Below are positions 8,386 to 16,715 of a DNA stretch of 64,000 bases, piece by piece. Source of the stretch: Halothiobacillus sp. (GTDB taxonomy: Bacteria > Pseudomonadota > Gammaproteobacteria > Halothiobacillales > Halothiobacillaceae); contig JADQCE010000001.1 of the NCBI GenBank assembly GCA_016278265.1, forward strand, positions 1-64,000. Reading direction: 5' to 3'. The notes below the pieces were generated by a model. The model was given only the letters and a program-made list of their open reading frames with translations. It was not told the DNA's origin and did not search any database. The position numbers and the translations under genes are program-made. Each line of letters opens with the position of its first letter. Within the stretch, counting starts at the first letter, position 1.

Positions 8386-9270
8386 TCAGAGCGGGCTGCC
8401 CAGATAGGCCGTCATGATCGGCTCGCCCAGATACAGGGCGACCAGCCCGGCGATCGCCAGATAGGGGCCGAAGGGGATCGGGATGCGCCGATCGTGACGC
8501 AGGGCCAGGATCATGGCGATGCCGATTACGCTGCCGGCCAGGGCCGAGAACAGGATCACCAACGGCAGCATCTGCCAGCCCAGCCAGGCGCCCAGCGCGG
8601 CGAGCAGCTTGAAGTCGCCGAAGCCCATGCCTTCCTTGCCGGTGAGTAGCCGGAACAGCCAGTACACCGACCACAGGGCGAGATAGCCGAACACGGCGCC
8701 CAGCACCGCCTCGTCGAGCGTGAGATGGTAGTCCGGCAGCAGGATCGGCAGGAGCAGGCCCAGCCACAGCAGCGGCAGGGTGAACACGTCAGGCAGCAGC
8801 TGGGTCTTGAGATCGATGACGGATGCGGCCAGCAGCGCCCAGGTGAGCAGGAACACGGCCAGGGCGAGCGCAGTCGGGCCGAATTGCCAGGCGGCTACAC
8901 CGATGAGCGCGGCGCTTGCCAGCTCCACCAGCGGGTACTGCCAGGAGATTGCGGTGCCGCAGTTGGCGCAGCGGCCGCGCAGCATCAGCCAGCTGAGCAC
9001 CGGGATGTTCTGCCAGGCACGAATGGAGGCGCCGCACCGGGGGCAGGCCGAGCGTGGGCGGACCAGGTTGAAGGGCTCGTCATCGGCCGTGGGGGGAGCG
9101 TCCTCGCCGGCCAGCAGGGCTCGGCATTCGCGCTTCCACTCGCGTTCCATCATCACCGGCAGCCGGTTGATGACGACATTGAGAAAGCTGCCCACCAGCA
9201 GGCCGAACAGGCTGGCCACCATGATCCAGATGGCCGGATGTTGCTGGAAGATCGCTTGGATTTCGGACAT
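8386..9270 (-). CDS. pilD: Type IV prepilin peptidase / N-methyltransferase
   Basis: An inner-membrane aspartyl protease that cleaves and N-methylates type IV prepilins and pseudopilins. 294 residues with about eight membrane spans. The N-terminal cytoplasmic loop has the two CxxC zinc pairs (CPRCGASI and CANCGTAI) of the bifunctional class. The catalytic aspartates are in VIDLKTQLLPD and GMGFGDFKLLA. It sits between pilC and coaE. No pilin gene is in the window. Confidence 0.95.
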   Translation of the reverse strand: MSEIQAIFQQHPAIWIMVASLFGLLVGSFLNVVINRLPVMMEREWKRECRALLAGEDAPPTADDEPFNLVRPRSACPRCGASIRAWQNIPVLSWLMLRGRCANCGTAISWQYPLVELASAALIGVAAWQFGPTALALAVFLLTWALLAASVIDLKTQLLPDVFTLPLLWLGLLLPILLPDYHLTLDEAVLGAVFGYLALWSVYWLFRLLTGKEGMGFGDFKLLAALGAWLGWQMLPLVILFSALAGSVIGIAMILALRHDRRIPIPFGPYLAIAGLVALYLGEPIMTAYLGSPL

Positions 9271-9306
9271 GGGTTGTTCGGACCTGGGTCGGGGGCTGAC
9301 ATGGAA

Positions 9307-9332
9307 ACGGCCCGGTGAAGGACACGGGCCGT
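9307..9332. terminator. Hairpin between pilC and pilD
   Basis: ACGGCCCG (9307-9314) and CGGGCCGT (9325-9332) form a perfect 8-bp stem with a 10-nt loop. There is no T-run, so it is more likely an attenuator or mRNA-stability element between pilC and pilD than a full terminator. Confidence 0.4.
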
Positions 9333-9358
9333 GGGTGGGGCGAGCCGGTGGTGCGTGG

Positions 9359-10591
9359 TCAGACCACGGCGCCCAGCTTGAAGATCGGCAGATACATGGC
9401 GATGACCAGGCCGCCGACCACGATGCCGAGGAAGGCCATGATCATCGGCTCGAGCAGGCTCGACATGGCATCGACCATGTTGTCGACCTCTTCCTCGTAC
9501 ATGTCGGCCACCTTGGCGAGCATGCTGTCCAGCGCGCCGGTTTCCTCGCCGATGGCGACCATCTGGATGACCATCACCGGGAACAGGTTGGATTGCTGCA
9601 TGCCGATGCGCAGCGGCGAACCGGCGGAGACCAGGTCGCGCATGCTCATGACCGCGTCGCGGAACACGGCATTGCCGGTCGCCCCTGCCGTCGGCGGCAA
9701 GGCCTCGACCAGCGGCACACCGGCGGAGAACATGGTGGCCAGCGTGCGGGAAAATCTCGCAATTGCGGACTTCTCCATCAAGGGGCCGAAGATCGGCAGC
9801 TTGAGGACCATCCGGTCGAGGAAGTGGTTGAACCGATCCGAGCGACGCTTGACGAACACGAACAGGAAGATCACCGCGGCGATGCTGCCGAAGATCCAGT
9901 GCCAGTATGACCGGAACATGTCGGACAGTCCGACGACGAATTGGGTGAAGGCGGGCAGGTCGGCACCGAAGCCCTGGAACAGCGATTCGAACTGCGGGAT
10001 GACGAAGATCAGCAGGATCGCGGTGACGATGAAGGCGACCACCAGCACTGCCGTCGGATAGAACAGCGCCTTCTTGATCTTGCCCTTGAGGCTCTCGGTC
10101 TTTTCCTTGTAGGTCGCGATGCGGTCGAGCACCACTTCCAGCGCACCGGATTGTTCGCCGGCGCGGACCAGGTTGACGAACAGCTCGTCGAAGTACTTGC
10201 GGTGCCGGTCGAGGGCATCGGCCAAGTTGGTACCACTCTCGACGTCGTTCTTCACGTCGTTGATCAGGTCCTTCATCGTCTTCTTTTCGGCGCTCTGGGC
10301 GATGATGTCCAGGGCCTGCACGATCGGCAGGCCGGCGGTCATCATGGTCGCCAGTTGCCGGGCGAAGGTGGCGATGTCGCGCGGCTGGACCGGCTTGGAG
10401 TTGGAGAACAACGGCTTGCTCTTGCGCTTGACCCGGATCAGGGTCATGCCCAGACGACGGATCTCGGCTCGCACGGCGGTGTCGTTGAACGCCGCCATCT
10501 CGCCCTTGATCACCCGGCCTTCCTTGGTGCGCGCCTCGTAGCTGAAGACGGGCTTCTCGGTGGTTTTGTTCTTGCGTGCCGCAATGGCCAT
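9359..10591 (-). CDS. pilC: Type IV pilus inner-membrane platform protein
   Basis: A polytopic membrane protein at the base of the pilus machine that couples the PilB motor to pilin assembly. 410 residues with two T2SSF repeats, each beginning with a FARQLATMMTAGLPIVQAL or FSRTLATMFSAGVPLVEAL motif, and three hydrophobic segments (about residues 175-200, 225-250 and 385-405). It lies 28 bp downstream of pilB in the same operon. Confidence 0.96.
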   Translation of the reverse strand: MAIAARKNKTTEKPVFSYEARTKEGRVIKGEMAAFNDTAVRAEIRRLGMTLIRVKRKSKPLFSNSKPVQPRDIATFARQLATMMTAGLPIVQALDIIAQSAEKKTMKDLINDVKNDVESGTNLADALDRHRKYFDELFVNLVRAGEQSGALEVVLDRIATYKEKTESLKGKIKKALFYPTAVLVVAFIVTAILLIFVIPQFESLFQGFGADLPAFTQFVVGLSDMFRSYWHWIFGSIAAVIFLFVFVKRRSDRFNHFLDRMVLKLPIFGPLMEKSAIARFSRTLATMFSAGVPLVEALPPTAGATGNAVFRDAVMSMRDLVSAGSPLRIGMQQSNLFPVMVIQMVAIGEETGALDSMLAKVADMYEEEVDNMVDAMSSLLEPMIMAFLGIVVGGLVIAMYLPIFKLGAVV

Positions 10592-10619
10592 CTTCTCTCT
10601 CCCTTGATCCCGGCCGCCT

Positions 10620-12317
10620 TCAGTCCTTGGTGACGCGGTTGATTTCCTCGAGGCTGGTCATGCCGGAAAGCACCTTTTCCAGGCCGGAGCGCCGCAGGTC
10701 GGGGATGCCCTCCTTGCGCGCCTGGTCGGCGATGTCGATGGCGTTGCCGCCTTCCATGATGATCCGGCCCATCGCCTCGGAGACCGGCATGACCTGGTAG
10801 ATGCCGACCCGGCCCTTGTAGCCGTTGGTGCACTGATCGCAGCCGACGGCCTTGAATATCTTCGGTGAACTCGCGAGGTCGTCGGCGGTGAACCCCTCGC
10901 GGCGGAGTTCCTCGTCGGGGATGCTCTCCTTGGTGCGGCAATTATTGCATAGGCGCCGCGCCAGTCGCTGGGCAATGATCAGGCTCACCGAGGAGGCGAT
11001 GTTGTAGGCCGGCACGCCCATGTTGACCATCCGCGTGAGCGTCTGCGGTGCATCGTTGGTATGCAGCGTCGAGAGCACCAGGTGACCGGTCTGGGCGGCC
11101 TTGATCGCGATCTCGGCCGTTTCCAGGTCACGGATCTCGCCCACCATGATCACGTCCGGGTCCTGGCGCAGGAAGGCGCGCAGGGCGTTGGCGAAGGTCA
11201 GGCCCACCTTGGGATTGACGTTGACCTGGTTGATGCCCGGCACCACGATTTCCGCCGGGTCCTCGGCGGTCGAGATATTGCGATCGCCGGTGTTGAGGAT
11301 GTTCAGGCCGGTATACAGCGAGACCGTCTTGCCCGAGCCGGTGGGGCCGGTGACCAGGATCATGCCGTAGGGCTTGGCGAGCGCATCCATGTAGAGCGCC
11401 TTCTGCTCGGGCTCGTAGCCGAGCTGATCGATGCCCAGCTGGGCGCTGGTCGGGTCGAGGATACGCAGCACCACCTTTTCGCCGAACAGGGTGGGGCAGG
11501 TGTTGACCCGGAAGTCGATCGAGCGGCTCTTGGAAAGCTTGAGCTTGATGCGCCCGTCCTGCGGGATGCGCCGCTCGGAGATGTCCATCCGGCTCATGAC
11601 CTTGACCCGCGCGATGATGCGATCGGCGAGGTTGGCCGGCGGCTTGGCACTCTCGGTGAGCATGCCATCGACGCGGAAGCGCACGCGGAACTGCTTCTCG
11701 TAGGGCTCGATGTGGATGTCGGAGGCACCCTTGCGGATGGCGTCGGTCAGGAGCTTGGTGACGAACTTGACCACCACGTCGTCCTGGATCGAGGCATCCT
11801 CGACGTCGTGGGCCTCATCGTCCTCGCGCTCGAACTCGACGTTCGACAGGTCGTCGTCGAGTTCCTCGCCCAGCGCGTCCATGCTGTTGCTTAAGGCTTC
11901 CTCGAGCAGGCGGGCGATCTTGGGCGCCTCCGCGACCACCGCCTCGATCGCCATGTTGGTCGAGAAGCGAAAGCCATCGATCGCGCCGGTATCGGACGGG
12001 TCAGCCACCGCAATCATCAGGCGCCGGCCGCGCTTGAACAGCGGCAGCGCCATGTTGGCTTGCAGAACCTTCTCGGGGACAAGTTTCAGCGGCAGATCGC
12101 TGGTGTCGACGGCGTCGAGATCCACCAGCGGTAGGCCGAATCGTTTCGAAGCCACCTCCGCAACGGTGTGCGCGGAGATTCCTTCCTGTTGAAGAATGTC
12201 GAGAACGGTTTGCTGTCCGTTCTCGGCTTGTTCCTGAATGGCCTTGGCCCGATCGGCAGGGAGTTCGTCTGCCTTGACCAGGGCGCTGAGCAGTCCATTG
12301 ACGAGGGGTGCGCTCAT
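10620..12317 (-). CDS. pilB: Type IV pilus assembly ATPase
   Basis: A cytoplasmic hexameric ATPase powering pilus extension. 565 residues: an N-terminal MshEN-type domain, then the secretion-ATPase core with DIHIEPYEKQFRVRFRVDG, Walker A GPTGSGKT, the Asp box (STAEDPAEI), Walker B (DVIMVGEIRD) and the His box (GHLVLSTLHTNDA). A tetracysteine zinc motif (CNNC and CDQC) follows. It is the first gene of the pilB-pilC-pilD-coaE operon. The LOV gene lies 120 bp upstream on the same strand without an obvious terminator between them. Confidence 0.97.
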   Translation of the reverse strand: MSAPLVNGLLSALVKADELPADRAKAIQEQAENGQQTVLDILQQEGISAHTVAEVASKRFGLPLVDLDAVDTSDLPLKLVPEKVLQANMALPLFKRGRRLMIAVADPSDTGAIDGFRFSTNMAIEAVVAEAPKIARLLEEALSNSMDALGEELDDDLSNVEFEREDDEAHDVEDASIQDDVVVKFVTKLLTDAIRKGASDIHIEPYEKQFRVRFRVDGMLTESAKPPANLADRIIARVKVMSRMDISERRIPQDGRIKLKLSKSRSIDFRVNTCPTLFGEKVVLRILDPTSAQLGIDQLGYEPEQKALYMDALAKPYGMILVTGPTGSGKTVSLYTGLNILNTGDRNISTAEDPAEIVVPGINQVNVNPKVGLTFANALRAFLRQDPDVIMVGEIRDLETAEIAIKAAQTGHLVLSTLHTNDAPQTLTRMVNMGVPAYNIASSVSLIIAQRLARRLCNNCRTKESIPDEELRREGFTADDLASSPKIFKAVGCDQCTNGYKGRVGIYQVMPVSEAMGRIIMEGGNAIDIADQARKEGIPDLRRSGLEKVLSGMTSLEEINRVTKD

Positions 12318-12437
12318 CGATCCGCCTGTGCGTTGTCGCGTCCGTGTTCTCTGTGCCCCGGGGACGGGGCGTCATCGGCAAAGCATGCCCGCTTGACCGG
12401 TTCCTGACAAGGTTCCCCGGCCGTCGCCTTGTTCGGC

Positions 12438-12887
12438 TCAGTCGGCTGCGCTCGACTCCTGGCGGGATTCAAGTTCGGCGATCCGGGCGCGCAGGCGCTC
12501 GTTTTCCTCGCGCATGTGGACCAGCTCGGTCACGTCGCGCTGGATGCCGATGAAGTAGGTCAGGTGATCGTCGTCGTTGAATACCGGGGTGATCGACAGT
12601 TCGTTCCAGAACAGGCTGCCATCCTTGCGGTAATTGCGCAGCACCGCGCGGGTTGCCTCTCCACGGCGAATGGCCTCGCGGATTTCTGCCAGCGGGGTCT
12701 GGTCACGATCAGTGGCCTGCAGGAACCGACAGTCCTGGTAGAGGATCTCTGCCTCGGGGTAGCCGGTCAGTTCCTCGAAGGCCTGGTTCGCATAGATCAG
12801 GATGTTGTCCGAGCCTTCCTGCTCGGCAATCACGATCCCATCCGTGGAGGCGTTGACCGCCTTCTTCAGTAGATTCGCATCCAGCAT
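12438..12887 (-). CDS. Short LOV-domain blue-light photoreceptor
   Basis: A 149-residue, single-domain PAS/LOV protein. From the ATG at 12887 the photoactive cysteine is C53 in YQDCRFLQ, the canonical flavin-adduct motif with Asp in place of the usual Asn. FRNYRKDGSxFWNELSITPV-like and YFIGIQRDVTELV segments complete the FMN pocket, and a C-terminal helix (MREENERLRARIAELE) is a likely dimerising coiled coil. Length, motif and cysteine position match the short LOV proteins of Pseudomonas putida, which act through a LitR-type repressor. An in-frame ATG 13 codons upstream is possible but less similar to relatives. The LitR-like gene ends 73 bp upstream on the same strand, suggesting one transcript and a photosensor-regulator pair. 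Confidence 0.88.
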   Translation of the reverse strand: MLDANLLKKAVNASTDGIVIAEQEGSDNILIYANQAFEELTGYPEAEILYQDCRFLQATDRDQTPLAEIREAIRRGEATRAVLRNYRKDGSLFWNELSITPVFNDDDHLTYFIGIQRDVTELVHMREENERLRARIAELESRQESSAAD

Positions 12888-12960
12888 CAAGGTCTGGATC
12901 TCCTGTGACGCGTTGGGGCAACGCATTGTGACACAGACGAAACGATGTCCACAGGGAGGG

Positions 12961-13935
12961 TCAGTGCCGGGTCAGGCGAGCCGGGGCGGGTTCGGGGCGC
13001 CCGAGAGCCTCGGCGACCTGTTCGCGACAATGCTGGATGTCCTTTTCCACCAGTTGGCGCCAGCGCTGCATGAAATCGACTGCCTGGTCGCCGTTCTCGG
13101 GCTCGAGCAGGGGCAGATCGCACCAGAAGACCCGCGCCCCGGCGGCACTGCCGACCGGGTTCTCGGGGCGTGACGTGTCGAGGCGAATCCAGGCGAGTGC
13201 CCCCCAGCGGCGCGCCATTTGCGTGCGTTGGGTTTCGTTGAGTCCGGTCGGCAGCAGCCGGACATGGAATTGGTCGTCATGCAGGGCGGTGAACAATCGC
13301 AGGCCGCCGGCGGAGAACGGCCGACCGGGGGTGACGTTGTCGATCACCACGACCGGGGTGGCGGCCCGGCCTGGGGCATCGGCCAGCCATTCGGCGCGTC
13401 CCTTGATGTATTCGGCCAGCCACACCAGTCCCAGATCACGATCCGGCCAGGCGGTGCGCGCTTCGAGTTGAGCGAGTGCCTCGATCAGCACCTCGCGCAG
13501 GTAGTCCTCGGGCGTGAGCCACATCAGGGCGGTGGCTTCGGCCGTGCGCAATTCCGATGGATCGAGATCGATCGCCGCACGCATCACCCGGTCGAGGAGC
13601 GAGCGGGGTGGCGAGACGGGGGCTTGCCGCGCCATCTGCGGCGCAGGATCGCTCGACGTCCCCCCGGTGTCGGCCCCTTTTTGCTCGAGCAGCGAGGCGA
13701 TCTGCGCGAAACCCATGCCGCTCTCGGCTAACGCCTGGATGCGCTGGATGGTGCGGATGTCCGCCTGGCTGTAGAGCCGGTGCCCAGCCGGGGTGCGCGT
13801 CGGCCGGATCAGGTCGTAGCGACGCTCCCAGGCGCGCAGGGTGATCGGGTTGACCCCGGTGATCTGCGATACCGATCGGATGGGCAGCAAGGCCTGGCTT
13901 TCGGATTCGGCTGGGCTGGATTCGGTTGTGGACAA
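12961..13935 (-). CDS. MerR-family LitR/CarH-like transcriptional repressor lacking the cobalamin motif
   Basis: A 324-residue regulator. Residues about 20-90 form a MerR winged helix-turn-helix (IRSVSQITGVNPITLRAWERRYDLIRPTRTPAGHRLY) of the CarA/LitR branch. Residues about 120-310 keep the helical-bundle plus Rossmann layout of the B12-dependent photoreceptors, but the ExDxHxxG-type cobalamin-binding motif is absent. It therefore cannot sense light through adenosylcobalamin and probably relies on the neighbouring LOV protein. I chose TTG 13935 because AGGTGG lies about five bases upstream; an ATG at 13977 would place the operator inside the gene. It is probably autoregulated from the operator 27 bp upstream, and diverges from the SDR-NTF2 pair. 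Confidence 0.85.
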   Translation of the reverse strand: MSTTESSPAESESQALLPIRSVSQITGVNPITLRAWERRYDLIRPTRTPAGHRLYSQADIRTIQRIQALAESGMGFAQIASLLEQKGADTGGTSSDPAPQMARQAPVSPPRSLLDRVMRAAIDLDPSELRTAEATALMWLTPEDYLREVLIEALAQLEARTAWPDRDLGLVWLAEYIKGRAEWLADAPGRAATPVVVIDNVTPGRPFSAGGLRLFTALHDDQFHVRLLPTGLNETQRTQMARRWGALAWIRLDTSRPENPVGSAAGARVFWCDLPLLEPENGDQAVDFMQRWRQLVEKDIQHCREQVAEALGRPEPAPARLTRH

Positions 13936-13961
13936 GGCGCCACCTGCGACGTATCGAGTGA

Positions 13962-13978
13962 TGTATAACTTCTGCATC
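13962..13978 (-). promoter_or_regulatory. LitR-type promoter/operator of the regulator gene
   Basis: The plus strand reads TGTATAACTTCTGCATC. Read leftwards, TATACA is placed as a -10 box about 27 bp upstream of the TTG start of the LitR-like gene. It matches the motif at 408-424 at 13 of 17 positions, in the same orientation and at a comparable distance from its gene. It also lies 110 bp upstream of the divergent SDR gene, so one bound repressor could affect both directions. Confidence 0.6.
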
Positions 13979-14031
13979 GATATTGTAGCAGCCCTCGACT
14001 AGGCTGGTGTCGTGATTTCCCACAAGATTTT

Positions 14032-14066
14032 CGAGTGGGTGCCGGGCGGTTTCCGGCTCCCACTCG
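14032..14066 (+). promoter_or_regulatory. Stable leader hairpin upstream of the SDR gene
   Basis: CGAGTGGG (14032-14039) pairs with CCCACTCG (14059-14066), and inside it GCCGG (14041-14045) pairs with CCGGC (14053-14057), giving a nearly continuous 13-bp stem. It ends just before the GAGG ribosome site and 21 bases before the ATG. It could control translation or protect the mRNA; function is inferred only from position. Confidence 0.5.
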
Positions 14067-14087
14067 GGACAATCGAGGCCCAAGTGC

Positions 14088-14876
14088 ATGACCGACTCAA
14101 AAGCGAATTCAGCCGCCCATTCAACACGAATCTACTGGTTGGTGGGTGCAAGCAGCGGCATCGGTGCCGCGCTGACCGATCGGCTGGTGGCACGGGGGCA
14201 TCGGGTCGCCATCTCGGCACGTCACCAGGAGCGCCTGGATGAGCGTGCCGAGCGCGACCCCGATCGAGTCCTGCCGCTGGCCGCCGACGTGACGGATCCA
14301 CAGTCGATGGCGACCGCCTACCGCGAACTGGTCGAGCGGTGGGGGGTGCCGGACTCGGTGATCCTCAATGCCGGCGATTACGAGCCGATGCGGCTGGCGG
14401 ATTTCGATCCGGCGTTGTTCGAACGCCTGATGCGGGTCAACTTCCTCGGAGCGGTCAACGGCATCGAGACCGTGCGCGAGGATTTCGTCGCGAGGGGAGC
14501 GGGCGAGATCGTGCTTACGGCGAGCGTCGCCGGTTATCGTGGGCTGCCCTATGCCGCCCCCTACGGCGCGAGCAAGGCGGCGATGATCAATCTCGCCGAG
14601 TCGCTTCGCCCCGAGTTCGAGCGCGCGGGGGTCGCGATTCGCGTGATCAACCCCGGCTTCGTGCGCACGCGTTTGACTGACAAGAACGACTTTGCCATGC
14701 CCGGTCGCATCGAGCCCGACGATGCCGCCGACTTGATCGCCCGTGGCCTGGAGGGGCGTGGCTTCGAGATCCTCGCGCCGCGCGGTTTCGGCTGGGTGAT
14801 GAAGGGGTTGCGCCTGTTGCCCTACGCGCTGTATTTCCGGCTGACCCGCCGGATGCTCAAGGAGCCCGAGCAATGA
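14088..14876 (+). CDS. Short-chain dehydrogenase/reductase of the light-induced lipid operon type
   Basis: A 262-residue classical SDR. The NAD(P) motif GASSGIG is at about residues 20-26, the NAG motif at LNAGDYEP, and the catalytic Tyr-Lys in YGASKAA; NPGFVRTRLTDK follows. The substrate is unknown. The ATG has a GAGG nine bases upstream. It overlaps the NTF2-like gene by ATGA, so the two are co-translated. SDR-NTF2 pairs of this type usually precede an amine-oxidase-like flavoprotein, DUF1365 and a cyclopropane-fatty-acid synthase in operons induced by light or singlet oxygen. Here the flavoprotein is at the left edge of the window instead. Confidence 0.88.
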   Translation: MTDSKANSAAHSTRIYWLVGASSGIGAALTDRLVARGHRVAISARHQERLDERAERDPDRVLPLAADVTDPQSMATAYRELVERWGVPDSVILNAGDYEPMRLADFDPALFERLMRVNFLGAVNGIETVREDFVARGAGEIVLTASVAGYRGLPYAAPYGASKAAMINLAESLRPEFERAGVAIRVINPGFVRTRLTDKNDFAMPGRIEPDDAADLIARGLEGRGFEILAPRGFGWVMKGLRLLPYALYFRLTRRMLKEPEQ

Positions 14877-15334
14877 GCGTGCCTGGGTGCGGCCTGAATC
14901 AGGCAGCGGCCCTCGAGCGTTATGTCGGCGTGATGGAGGGTCTGCGGGCGGACCATCTCGAAACACTGGATACGGTCTATGCCCGAGCGGTGCGGTTCGT
15001 CGATCCGTTCAACGACGTGCAGGGGATCGAAGCGGTTCGGGCGGTGTTCGCCCACGGTTTTTCCCAGTGTCCCGGGATGCGGTTTGTCGTGCAGAGCCGG
15101 GCAGTGGATGGCGATCGCGCGCTGCTGCGGTGGCGGATGCTTTGCGATGCCTCCCCGGGCGGCTTGTCGATCGAGGGCATGTCGGAGTTGGTCCTCGGGG
15201 CGGACGGCCGGGTAGTCGAGCACGTCGACTATTGGGACCCGGCCGCCCAGCTCTATGAACGCGTGCCCGTGCTCGGCTGGTTGATGCGACGCATCAGGGG
15301 TCGCCTTGCCGTCCCGGCGAACGCCGGTCGCTGA
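14873..15334 (+). CDS. NTF2/SnoaL-like protein
   Basis: A 153-residue protein of the NTF2-like fold (cone-shaped alpha-beta barrel). AVRFVDPFNDVQGIEAVRAVFAHGF and the tail ADGRVVEHVDYWDPAAQLYERVPVLGWLMRRIRGRLA match the small proteins encoded beside the SDR in light-induced membrane-lipid operons. The molecular role is unknown; such proteins may be enzymes or bind a hydrophobic ligand. The start overlaps the SDR stop by four bases. The last 41 bases run antisense to the end of the convergent MFS gene. Confidence 0.82.
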   Translation: MSVPGCGLNQAAALERYVGVMEGLRADHLETLDTVYARAVRFVDPFNDVQGIEAVRAVFAHGFSQCPGMRFVVQSRAVDGDRALLRWRMLCDASPGGLSIEGMSELVLGADGRVVEHVDYWDPAAQLYERVPVLGWLMRRIRGRLAVPANAGR

Positions 15335-16679
15335 GTCGACCTAGGTCGTCGATCGCCCCGGGCGGCCCTTCGTAGTCTTCCCAGGCCGGGTCGGTCTCGT
15401 AAATGGGTGGGGTCGCGTCATTGACGTGTTCGCCCGTCGCCTGGGATTCGGCCTCGTCCTCGCTCGCGCGCGGATCGAGCTCCAGGCCCGCCGCTGAGGT
15501 GCGGTGGGTGAACACGTAGTCGCCACGTTCGTCGTCCGGGACCGGTTCATCGATCAGGATGCGCCAGAAGATCAGCAGGATCATGGTGGCGAGTGCGGCC
15601 AGCACGAACAGCGGGAAACCGGCCGCGCCGAACCAGCCCATGGCCAGACCGCTGACTATCGGCCCCACCGCCGAGCCGGCGCCGTTGACCATCAACAAGC
15701 CGCGCGTGCCTTCCAGCACCTGGTCGCTCGACAGGCGGTCGTTGGTCTGCGCGACACTGATCGCGTAGAGCGAGAAGGAAAACCCGCCGAACACCAACGC
15801 CAGGGCGAACAGGCTCCAGCCCGGGAACCAGTCCTGCAACGCGAGCAGTGCCGAGAAGGCCCCGCCGATGGCCGAAACCACGATCAGCACGTAACGGCGG
15901 TCACGGCCGTCGGAGAGTCGCCCGATCGGCCATTGCAGCAGACCGCCGCCGACGATGATCGCGGCGACGAAGGTGGCCACCTGGGTGTCGGGCAGCCCCA
16001 CCCGGTTGGCGTAAACCGCGGCCATGCCGTAGATGGTGCCCGTGATCACCCCGGACATGGCGGCGCCGATCACGCCGGTGGGCGCCAGACGAAAGAGCTC
16101 GCTGAGCGGCAGGCGGGTGGTCTCCATCGGCGGCGGCTGGCTCACCCGGGTCAGGGCGATTGGCACGAGCCCCAGCGAGAACAGCAGGCCGACGATGGCG
16201 AAGGTCGACACGTCCAGAGGGCCGTAGATCCCGATCAGGAATTGGCCGGCCCCGTAGGCGAACAGGCTGACCATCATGTAGATGCCGAACACCTGGCCGC
16301 GGTGGGTGGTGACCTTCTCGTTGATCCAACTCTCGATCACCATGTAGAGACCCAGCAGCGTCACGCCGTTGATCAGTCGCAGGACGATCCAGAACCAGGG
16401 TTCGACCCACAGGCCGTGCAGGATGGCGGCCGCCGAGGAAATCGCGGCCAGGGCGGCGAAGGTGCGGATGTGCCCGACCCGGCGAATGATCGCCGGGATG
16501 GTGAGCGTGCCCAGCACGTAGCCGACGTAGAAGGCCGACATGACCAGGCCGATGGTGCCATCGGAGAAGCCCTCCTCGGCGGCGCGCAGGCCAAGCAGGG
16601 TGGCAAGCAGGCCGGAGCCCGCGAGCAGCACGCCCATACCCGCGAGCAGCGACTGCACCGAAAACACCGTGCTAAGCAC
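15294..16679 (-). CDS. Major facilitator superfamily transporter
   Basis: A 461-residue protein with twelve predicted membrane helices followed by an acidic cytoplasmic tail of about 70 residues. The loop 2-3 motif is modified; GRLSDGRDRRYVLI in the loop between helices 8 and 9 is typical of the family, close to the YcaD/UMF-type sugar- or drug-like permeases. Substrate cannot be told. The start is GTG 16679 with ACGGAG eight bases upstream, 37 bp after the apaH stop, so it may be expressed from the apaH operon. The 3' end overlaps the NTF2-like gene tail-to-tail by 41 bp. Confidence 0.82.
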   Translation of the reverse strand: MLSTVFSVQSLLAGMGVLLAGSGLLATLLGLRAAEEGFSDGTIGLVMSAFYVGYVLGTLTIPAIIRRVGHIRTFAALAAISSAAAILHGLWVEPWFWIVLRLINGVTLLGLYMVIESWINEKVTTHRGQVFGIYMMVSLFAYGAGQFLIGIYGPLDVSTFAIVGLLFSLGLVPIALTRVSQPPPMETTRLPLSELFRLAPTGVIGAAMSGVITGTIYGMAAVYANRVGLPDTQVATFVAAIIVGGGLLQWPIGRLSDGRDRRYVLIVVSAIGGAFSALLALQDWFPGWSLFALALVFGGFSFSLYAISVAQTNDRLSSDQVLEGTRGLLMVNGAGSAVGPIVSGLAMGWFGAAGFPLFVLAALATMILLIFWRILIDEPVPDDERGDYVFTHRTSAAGLELDPRASEDEAESQATGEHVNDATPPIYETDPAWEDYEGPPGAIDDLGRLSDRRSPGRQGDP

Positions 16680-16715
16680 CGGTTGGCTCCGTGGTGTGTT
16701 CGTCGAGACGGGTGT

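Noticed and set aside
13936-13977. N-terminal extension of the LitR-like protein from ATG 13977
   Set aside because: It would put the shared promoter motif inside the coding region, has no ribosome site, and the TTG at 13935 has AGGTGG at the right distance.
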